Shown here: positions 1 to 4,523 of the stretch, in pieces
How positions within the stretch are numbered: position 1 is the first letter of the stretch
How the letters are laid out: each line of letters begins with the position of its first letter
NCBI GenBank assembly: GCA_013214275.1
Contig: JABSPP010000049.1
Coordinates: 1-8,863, forward strand
Reading direction: 5' to 3'
From: Flavobacteriaceae bacterium
GTDB taxonomy: Bacteria > Bacteroidota > Bacteroidia > Flavobacteriales > Flavobacteriaceae
DNA length: 8,863 bases
Notes under the pieces: generated by a model
What the model saw: only the letters and a program-made list of their open reading frames with translations
What the model was told of the DNA's origin: nothing
The model's database searches: none
Translations under genes and position numbers: made by a program

Positions 1-284
1 TCTGCAACACAACTGGTGTTGCACGGGCGTGAGCGCTCAAAACTATATTTGATAAAATTAGTAAACTGATCTGAAAAAGCGACCATAACAGCAATGAAGA
101 GAAGGAGCAGCAGTCCATGTTTCCAGCCCAGTTTTTTGAAGATGAGGAACAGCAATAGAGCGAACATCGGTGACCAGTGAAATTGATTGGTTAGAGCCAA
201 CCAAAAACCATCCCATTGTTCGCTCCCTAGATGATTAAGAAAAATGAGTACTTGCGTATCTAGTTGTAATAGCGATTCTAGCAA
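1..284 (-). CDS. PAP2-family membrane phosphatase, N-terminal part (cut by left window edge)
   Basis: Translating the minus strand from a TTG at 284-282 gives 94 codons that stay open to the window edge. Residues about 38-50 and 57-72 are hydrophobic and look like membrane segments. They are followed by K79-x6-R86-P87, the first signature (KX6RP) of the PAP2/type 2 phosphatidic acid phosphatase superfamily, which dephosphorylates lipid phosphates such as undecaprenyl or phosphatidyl phosphates. The other two signatures (PSGH and SRx5H) would lie beyond the window, so activity cannot be judged. The frame is closed by a TAA just upstream and contains no ATG before residue 40. TTG is therefore the likely start, and the first residues (LESLLQLD) fit the usual beginning of flavobacterial homologues as I remember them. 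The gene starts 2 bases after the last base of the upstream stop codon, so it is almost certainly the next gene of the same operon and translationally coupled. The substrate is unknown. Confidence 0.85.
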   Translation of the reverse strand, partial: MLESLLQLDTQVLIFLNHLGSEQWDGFWLALTNQFHWSPMFALLLFLIFKKLGWKHGLLLLLFIAVMVAFSDQFTNFIKYSFERSRPCNTSCVA

Positions 285-285
285 A

Positions 286-1338
286 TTACTTTCCCATTTT
301 TAAAAGTTCTACGTCAAATACAAGATCTGCATTTGGAGGAATTGGTCCATTTCCTCTTTCTCCATAACCTAAATAAGAGGGAATAAACAATCGTACTTTA
401 TCCCCTTCTCTCATGTCTAGAAGGGCTTCGGTTACTCCAGAGATCATTGGTCTTTTATCTAAAATAAAAGTGAATGGTTCTCTTCCATCTGTAGATTGAA
501 TGAGCTTGCCACCTTCTTCAAGACGCATTGTATAATGAATAGAAGCCATTTGAGCTCGGTGAAACTTTTTACCTTTTTGATTTCCTTTTTTTAATTTAAA
601 GACTCTCAATCCAGATTCCGTTTTCTTTGCTGTTGCCTTATCTTTGGGCAAGTTTTCTAAGAGCGCTTTGAGGTCTGCTTCTTCTTTTAGTCTCTTGGCA
701 TTAAGGTCTGCAAAGAATGTCTTTGTGCCTTCTGAAAATATTTTAGGGGCGTTAAATGCTTTTGCTGCATTGCCTATTCTAACAATATCAACCGAGTGAA
801 TCATATCGTATAGAGCTATAGAATCTACGACCGACATACCTCCCACTACTTTGCCAAAAACGGTATTTACACCGTCCAACCATGGAGTTGGTTTGTGAGT
901 AATAAAAAACTGACTTCCTACGCTACTGGTTCTTCTCTTTGAGTTTACCATAGACAACACACCGTAGCTATCATGCCTGTAAATAAGCTGCCCTTGTGAA
1001 TCTCTTGGAAATTCATTAAAAAATTGGTACCCTGGACCGCCACTTCCATCACCCTCTGGATCTCCACTTTCAATCTTAAAGTCCTTAATGACCCTGTGAA
1101 ACCCCAAACCATTGTAATACGGCTTTCCCCTTAAAGAATCACTTACCAAAGGATTGTTTCCCTCTGCAAGAGCTACAAAATTTGCTACGGTGATAGGAAC
1201 ATCGTCAGTATGTAATTTTAATAAAATATTCCCTTTATCCGTTTTCATATCGGCGTATAGTCCATCACTCAGATCACCGTATTTAGAGTGACACCCAAGC
1301 AGTAAAAGAATACTGAATAGACTAACTATTTTTTTCAT
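286..1338 (-). CDS. Cyclophilin-FKBP fusion lipoprotein (dual-family peptidyl-prolyl isomerase)
   Basis: A 350-residue protein. It opens with a lipoprotein signal peptide (lipobox LLGC, lipidated Cys16), so it should be anchored in a membrane facing the periplasm. A cyclophilin domain covers about residues 28-195, with F80-H81-R82, F87, the GSGGPGY loop, Q143-F144-F145 and W153-L154-D155-G156. A charged helical linker (about 205-240) leads to a C-terminal FKBP_C domain (about 245-349) with Y269, F289/F291, I299, Y325 and F341. Bacterial cyclophilin-FKBP fusions are known in Flavobacterium and Treponema. Both active sites are altered. In the cyclophilin, E90 stands where CypA has Gln63, K88 replaces Met61 and N158 replaces His126; the catalytic Arg is kept (R82). 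In the FKBP domain, the FKBP12 Phe36-Asp37 pair is I280-Q281 and Trp59 is V302. It may be a weak isomerase or mainly a chaperone. Its ATG overlaps the preceding gene's TGA (ATGA, 4 bases). Confidence 0.93.
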   Translation of the reverse strand: MKKIVSLFSILLLLGCHSKYGDLSDGLYADMKTDKGNILLKLHTDDVPITVANFVALAEGNNPLVSDSLRGKPYYNGLGFHRVIKDFKIESGDPEGDGSGGPGYQFFNEFPRDSQGQLIYRHDSYGVLSMVNSKRRTSSVGSQFFITHKPTPWLDGVNTVFGKVVGGMSVVDSIALYDMIHSVDIVRIGNAAKAFNAPKIFSEGTKTFFADLNAKRLKEEADLKALLENLPKDKATAKKTESGLRVFKLKKGNQKGKKFHRAQMASIHYTMRLEEGGKLIQSTDGREPFTFILDKRPMISGVTEALLDMREGDKVRLFIPSYLGYGERGNGPIPPNADLVFDVELLKMGK

Positions 1339-2066
1339 TTTTCACTTAAAATGTCCAGTAATTCTACTTCAAAAACTAAGGCTGAAAAGGGTTTGATCAT
1401 AGGGCCTTTGTCCTGTGCTCCATAAGCCAATTCTTGAGGGATAAAAAACGTGTATTTTGCACCGACATTCATCAGTTGTAAACCTTCAGCAAACCCTTTA
1501 ACAAATTGGTTAACTTTTAACTCATAGGGTTGATTTCTATCTACAGAACTGTCGAACACTTTCCCATCAATGGTCGTCCCATGATAGTGAAGTTTAACCT
1601 TTGTATTGGCACTTGGTTTGGCTCCTTTACCTTTTTTTATGACACTGTACTGAAGACCGCTAGCGGTAGTTAATACACCAGCTTTTGACTTATTTGACTC
1701 CAAAAAATCTTCACCAGCTTTTCTGTTATCTGCAAATTTTGCTTCTGCCTCTTTTAACTGCTTCGCCTGCATTTCCTTCATCCTCTCTTGCTGTCTTTTC
1801 TGAAAAAAGTTGCGCATAGCAACCTGAGATTCTGCTGCATCCATTAGTAAATTGGTAGAGTCTAACCCGTCCATAAATGCTTGTATGTAGATGTCTCTGT
1901 TGATTTCTTCAAAGTTTGATTTGATCTGAGCTGACAAGTTCAATCCCAAGGCATAGCTTACGCTGTCAATTTCATTCTCTAGCTTGGTCACTTTTTTAAA
2001 TTGGTTATTACATGAAATCATACTTAATGATATCATTAAAACGATAAGAATTTTAGTTACTTTCAT
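1335..2066 (-). CDS. FKBP-type peptidyl-prolyl isomerase lipoprotein (FKBP_N + FKBP_C, Mip/FklB-like)
   Basis: A 243-residue protein. The signal peptide ends in a lipobox (MIS before lipidated Cys19), predicting a periplasm-facing lipoprotein. Residues about 33-125 match the helical FKBP_N dimerisation region: DSVSYALG near the start, then a long charged helix around 85-115 rich in Lys, Glu and Gln, as in Mip and FklB. Residues about 137-238 are an FKBP_C domain with the catalytic pocket largely intact: Y161, the GKVFDSS motif with F171-D172, V189, F192 where many bacterial FKBPs have Trp, Y215 in AYGA, and F232 in the final strand. This is the only one of the three adjacent FKBP domains with the canonical Phe-Asp pair, so it is the best candidate for real cis-trans isomerase activity on secreted proteins. 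Its start lies 14 bases inside gldI, and its stop overlaps the next start, implying coupled translation. The exact substrate is unknown. Confidence 0.94.
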   Translation of the reverse strand: MKVTKILIVLMISLSMISCNNQFKKVTKLENEIDSVSYALGLNLSAQIKSNFEEINRDIYIQAFMDGLDSTNLLMDAAESQVAMRNFFQKRQQERMKEMQAKQLKEAEAKFADNRKAGEDFLESNKSKAGVLTTASGLQYSVIKKGKGAKPSANTKVKLHYHGTTIDGKVFDSSVDRNQPYELKVNQFVKGFAEGLQLMNVGAKYTFFIPQELAYGAQDKGPMIKPFSALVFEVELLDILSEK

Positions 2067-2604
2067 CTGTTAATTTGATATTTAATAATGTTACGATACT
2101 TATAATTGATTGGTTAATTCCTATTTTATGTTGGTCGCCCACTACGCCGAAGGCTCTGTATGGCGGAATGACAAATTTTACCGTTTCTCCCACTTTCATT
2201 GATTTAATTCCTAGTTGCAGTGCAGGAATAAAATTTTCTTTATCCACTTTATAAACTTTTGTTCCTAATTCTTGTGATGAATAAATTATCTGGTCATACA
2301 GATCCAATATTTCATATTGTAATTCTACCAAATCACCTTCTTTGGGGTATGGGGTGTTTTCTTTTACCTTTTCTATAGTTGCATACCAATACCCGTCTGA
2401 TGAAGAACGATAACTCAATACACTGTCTTTTTGTAGATATGCACGAATCTTTTCTTCCTCTATTTTATTGATCTTCTTCATGTTTCCAGAAACATCAGCT
2501 AGAGTGTGAGACTTACTATAGGATATGGGTCTTCTTGCCTCTTGAGGAGTACAAGAAATAATGAGGATAGCTAAAGAGAAAATCACCAATACACTATTTT
2601 TCAT
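2053..2604 (-). CDS. gldI: Gliding motility lipoprotein GldI (FKBP-like)
   Basis: With the ATG at 2604-2602 the product is 183 residues: a signal peptide, a lipobox (IIS before Cys18), a short helical region (about 40-65) and a divergent FKBP domain (about 85-178). GldI of Flavobacterium johnsoniae is an FKBP-like lipoprotein needed for gliding motility; the Gld machinery is tied to type IX secretion. An in-frame ATG 45 bases upstream (2649) would place 15 polar residues before the signal peptide and deepen the overlap with the DHH gene, so the later start is preferred. Active-site positions are degenerate compared with FKBP12: Y97 is kept at the Tyr26 position, but Phe36-Asp37 becomes Y108-S109, Trp59 becomes L129 and Tyr82 becomes F152. 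The upstream DHH gene overlaps its start by 11 bases. The family assignment rests on length, lipobox, divergent FKBP fold and neighbourhood; a related but distinct FKBP lipoprotein remains possible. Confidence 0.85.
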   Translation of the reverse strand: MKNSVLVIFSLAILIISCTPQEARRPISYSKSHTLADVSGNMKKINKIEEEKIRAYLQKDSVLSYRSSSDGYWYATIEKVKENTPYPKEGDLVELQYEILDLYDQIIYSSQELGTKVYKVDKENFIPALQLGIKSMKVGETVKFVIPPYRAFGVVGDQHKIGINQSIISIVTLLNIKLTDESN

Positions 2605-3622
2605 AAGACTGAACGATCTCTTGTTGATATTTAGGTAGTAAGTCAACAAATTTCTCTACGGTTTTTATCAATGATAGTTCTGATCTTCCTCCTGCTGCAT
2701 TATCGTGACCACCCCCATCAAAATGATCCCTAGCAAACTGATTGACAGAAAAAGATCCTTTAGAACGAAATGAAATCTTAATAATTTGCTGCTCTCTATC
2801 TTCAATAAAAATAGCAGCCAGAGAGACATCGGAAAGAGAAAGTGCATAATTAACAACACCCTCCGTGTCTCCCTTTTCAAAGTTGAATGCAGATTTTTCA
2901 TCTTCTGAAAGTGTGATATATGCTGTATTGTATTGAGGTAGTGCCTTAAGATTGTTTAAAGATTGTCCTAGAAGTTGTAGTCTTCCATACGAATTTGAAT
3001 CATATACATTGCTGTGAATGCGATCGTTTTCAGCACCTTTATCGATTAAATTTGCAATAATTCTGTGTGTAGCACTAGTGGTAGAACGGAAGCGGAAGGA
3101 GCCAGTATCTGTCATGATCCCAGTGTACAAACAGGTGGCAATATCTCTATCAATAAGCTTAGTATCGCCAAGCTTATCAATAAAATGATATACCATTTCG
3201 CATGTAGAACACATCGATGGATCTGAATACATGTATTTAAATTCATCTGGCTGCTGATGGTGGTCTACAAGAACAAAATCGTTGGGATAAGCTTTTAAGG
3301 TGTTTTGCATGTCGCTTCCCACCCTGTGTAAAGCATTGAAATCTAGTAGAAAAATAATTTCTGATTCTCGGATGACCCTTTGAGACTGACTGTTTTGCAT
3401 ATCAAAACGATATGTCTTTTTAGAACCTGGAAGCCAATGTAAGAAAGAAGGATATTCGTTGGGCACAACAACATGAACCGTATGGTTCTTCTTTTTAAGA
3501 TAGTGGCTGAGAGCTAAAGTAGAACCCATTGCGTCTCCATCTGGGTTTCGATGACCAACAACAACAATTTTTCTAGGAGTTGCAAGGAATGACTGAAGCG
3601 CTTCAAATCTTTTTAAAATCAT
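2594..3622 (-). CDS. nrnA: DHH/DHHA1 phosphoesterase, NrnA-like (nanoRNase / pAp phosphatase type)
   Basis: A cytoplasmic protein of 342 residues, the usual length of the NrnA group. The DHH domain has all metal-binding motifs: H24-x3-D28-x-D30 near the N terminus, D94 in LLDFN, the D120-H121-H122 signature, and D172 in the TGIMTDTGSF block. The DHHA1 substrate-binding domain follows, with R286-S-K-G-S and the G303-G-G-H306 motif ahead of AAGG. Members degrade very short RNA oligomers and/or dephosphorylate pAp (3'-phosphoadenosine 5'-phosphate); some hydrolyse cyclic dinucleotides or pApA. Sequence alone does not decide which applies here. It is the first gene of the five-gene operon that continues into gldI. 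A Bacteroidota-like -7 box (TATCTTCG) ends only about six bases before the ATG, so the message may be leaderless or nearly so. The gene is divergent from ndk, and both products touch nucleotide metabolism. Confidence 0.9.
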   Translation of the reverse strand: MILKRFEALQSFLATPRKIVVVGHRNPDGDAMGSTLALSHYLKKKNHTVHVVVPNEYPSFLHWLPGSKKTYRFDMQNSQSQRVIRESEIIFLLDFNALHRVGSDMQNTLKAYPNDFVLVDHHQQPDEFKYMYSDPSMCSTCEMVYHFIDKLGDTKLIDRDIATCLYTGIMTDTGSFRFRSTTSATHRIIANLIDKGAENDRIHSNVYDSNSYGRLQLLGQSLNNLKALPQYNTAYITLSEDEKSAFNFEKGDTEGVVNYALSLSDVSLAAIFIEDREQQIIKISFRSKGSFSVNQFARDHFDGGGHDNAAGGRSELSLIKTVEKFVDLLPKYQQEIVQSYEK

Positions 3623-3627
3623 AGATT

Positions 3628-3636
3628 GCGAAGATA
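3628..3636 (-). promoter_or_regulatory. Candidate -7 box for the nrnA-gldI operon
   Basis: On the minus strand TATCTTCG (3636-3629) matches the Bacteroidota -7 consensus TAnnTTTG at five of its six fixed positions. With a start point a few bases downstream, transcription would begin almost at the nrnA ATG (3622), giving a leaderless or very short leader mRNA. No convincing -33 TTTG element stands at the usual distance, so this is a candidate only. Confidence 0.4.
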
Positions 3637-3657
3637 CAATTTAAATAAAAAATTATG

Positions 3658-3665
3658 TACTTTTG
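3658..3665 (+). promoter_or_regulatory. ndk promoter, -7 box
   Basis: TACTTTTG is an exact match to the Bacteroidota -7 consensus TAnnTTTG. It lies 34 bases before the ndk ATG, predicting a start near 3670 and a leader of about 30 bases. The -33 element is weak: the nearest upstream TTG (3626-3628) is further away than usual. The leader just before the ATG is A-rich, which is common in this phylum, with no Shine-Dalgarno sequence. Confidence 0.6.
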
Positions 3666-3699
3666 CCGCGATTTTAAAATATTATTCTAGAATATAAAA

Positions 3700-4119
3700 A
3701 TGGCAACAAATAGAACATTTACCATGATTAAACCTGATGCTGTAGAGAACGGACATACAGGAGCTATCTTAGAAAAAATCAATACTGCAGGATTTAGGAT
3801 TGTAGCAATGAAAAAGACACAAATGACCAAGAACGATGCGGAGACATTTTATGCAATTCACAGCGAGCGCCCTTTTTTTGACGAGTTGGTTACATTCATG
3901 ACCAGAGGACCTATTGTTGCAGCCATTTTAGAAAAAGAAAATGCTGTTGAAGATTTTAGAACTTTAATAGGAGCTACAAACCCTTTAGAGGCTGCTGAGG
4001 GAACCATCAGAAAACTATATGCCACTTCTATGGGAGAAAATGCGGTACATGGATCCGACAGTGATGAAAATGCAGCAATTGAAGGAAAATTTCACTTCTC
4101 TGGAAGAGAGATGTTTTAG
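3700..4119 (+). CDS. ndk: Nucleoside-diphosphate kinase
   Basis: A cytoplasmic enzyme of 139 residues that transfers the gamma phosphate of ATP to nucleoside diphosphates through a phosphohistidine, balancing NTP and dNTP pools. The family signature NAVHGSDS places the catalytic histidine at H117. Other conserved active-site residues are visible: K11 in MIKPDAV, Y51, R87, T93, R104 and N114. Its length is typical for the short bacterial enzyme and the ORF is intact. It is monocistronic: divergent from nrnA through a 77-base promoter region, with a strong hairpin terminator starting 17 bases after the stop. The start is the only reasonable ATG, and the first residues (MATNRTFTMIKPDA) fit the family's N terminus. 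Confidence 0.98.
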   Translation: MATNRTFTMIKPDAVENGHTGAILEKINTAGFRIVAMKKTQMTKNDAETFYAIHSERPFFDELVTFMTRGPIVAAILEKENAVEDFRTLIGATNPLEAAEGTIRKLYATSMGENAVHGSDSDENAAIEGKFHFSGREMF

Positions 4120-4136
4120 AAGATATCACTATAAAT

Positions 4137-4165
4137 AAAAAACCGAGTTCGTAATCGGTTTTTTT
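4137..4165. terminator. Bidirectional intrinsic terminator between ndk and the small minus-strand gene
   Basis: The ten bases at 4137-4146 (six A then ACCGA-type core, reading AAAAAACCGA) pair perfectly with 4155-4164, around an 8-base loop (4147-4154). The T run (4159-4165) serves ndk on the plus strand. The A run plus flanking A/T (4131-4142) gives a U run on the minus strand, where the hairpin lies 13 bases beyond the stop of the gene at 4178-4444. One hairpin can therefore end both convergent genes. Confidence 0.85.
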
Positions 4166-4177
4166 AATCCACTCTTT

Positions 4178-4444
4178 TTAAACTTGTTGCAGAAGAGGGT
4201 CAATACTATTCCAAATTTGGGTACAAGGAATCAAAAAGTTTTTATCAGTCACAATAATTGTAAGGATATGAGTATCCTCATTCCAGTTTCCTTCCAATCG
4301 AACCCCAAACTTGTGCGTATCTACAAACCATGGATTGCTTCCAGTGACGGTAGCACCCTCATTGCTGAGAGCGTTTAAGATAAAGTTCATTTTTTGTTGG
4401 GTAATGTTGGGATAGGTTTGCACTCCACATTTTCCTGAACGCAT
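4178..4444 (-). CDS. Small uncharacterised protein (88 residues)
   Basis: I cannot give this gene a function. The product is 88 residues with no signal peptide or membrane segment, so it is probably cytoplasmic. Residues about 14-30 look like an amphipathic helix. The rest alternates in a beta-like pattern: NPWFVDT (37-43), a GVRLEGNWNE strand-turn, then LTIIVTDKNF and a terminal helix with IW and IDPLL. This resembles, from memory, short hypothetical proteins common in Flavobacteriia with an NPW-VDT / GxWxE / TDK / IDPL pattern. Evidence that it is real: an independent promoter 28-61 bases upstream, a shared terminator just after its stop, and protein-like composition. The antisense ORF at 4184-4378 has none of these. 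Two Cys residues (C6 and C74) are visible. ATG at 4444 is chosen because the promoter lies just upstream; ATG at 4390 would remove residues 1-18. Confidence 0.75.
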   Translation of the reverse strand: MRSGKCGVQTYPNITQQKMNFILNALSNEGATVTGSNPWFVDTHKFGVRLEGNWNEDTHILTIIVTDKNFLIPCTQIWNSIDPLLQQV

Positions 4445-4471
4445 GCTATTTACATTTTAATTAGACGATCA

Positions 4472-4505
4472 TAAAGATAGAAAATTCTTTGGATCATCAC
4501 CAAAA
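4472..4505 (-). promoter_or_regulatory. Promoter of the 88-residue protein gene (-33 TTTTG / -7 TATCTTTA)
   Basis: On the minus strand TTTTG (4505-4501) is followed after 21 bases by TATCTTTA (4479-4472). That spacing and the near match to TTTG/TAnnTTTG (one mismatch, the final G) fit the Bacteroidota sigma-A consensus. The predicted start is near 4466, leaving a leader of about 20 bases to the ATG at 4444. It lies in the 79-base gap downstream of valS, so the small gene need not depend on valS read-through. Confidence 0.6.
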
Positions 4506-4523
4506 TCAACTAGTTAGAGTTTT

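Noticed and set aside
2605..2649. Longer start for gldI (15 extra residues)
   Set aside because: It would put polar residues ahead of the lipoprotein signal peptide and extend the overlap with nrnA; the ATG at 2604 gives a normal signal peptide.
2668..2901. 77-residue minus-strand ORF
   Set aside because: It is an out-of-frame shadow within the DHH phosphoesterase gene, with an implausible Leu/Phe-rich translation and no start context.
4184..4378. 64-residue plus-strand ORF between ndk and valS
   Set aside because: It is antisense to the 88-residue minus-strand gene, lies after the ndk terminator, and has no promoter box or protein-family features.
4508..4515. Eight-base palindrome AACTAGTT just downstream of valS
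   Set aside because: It is short, AT-rich and has no loop or U run, so it is probably chance and not a terminator or operator.
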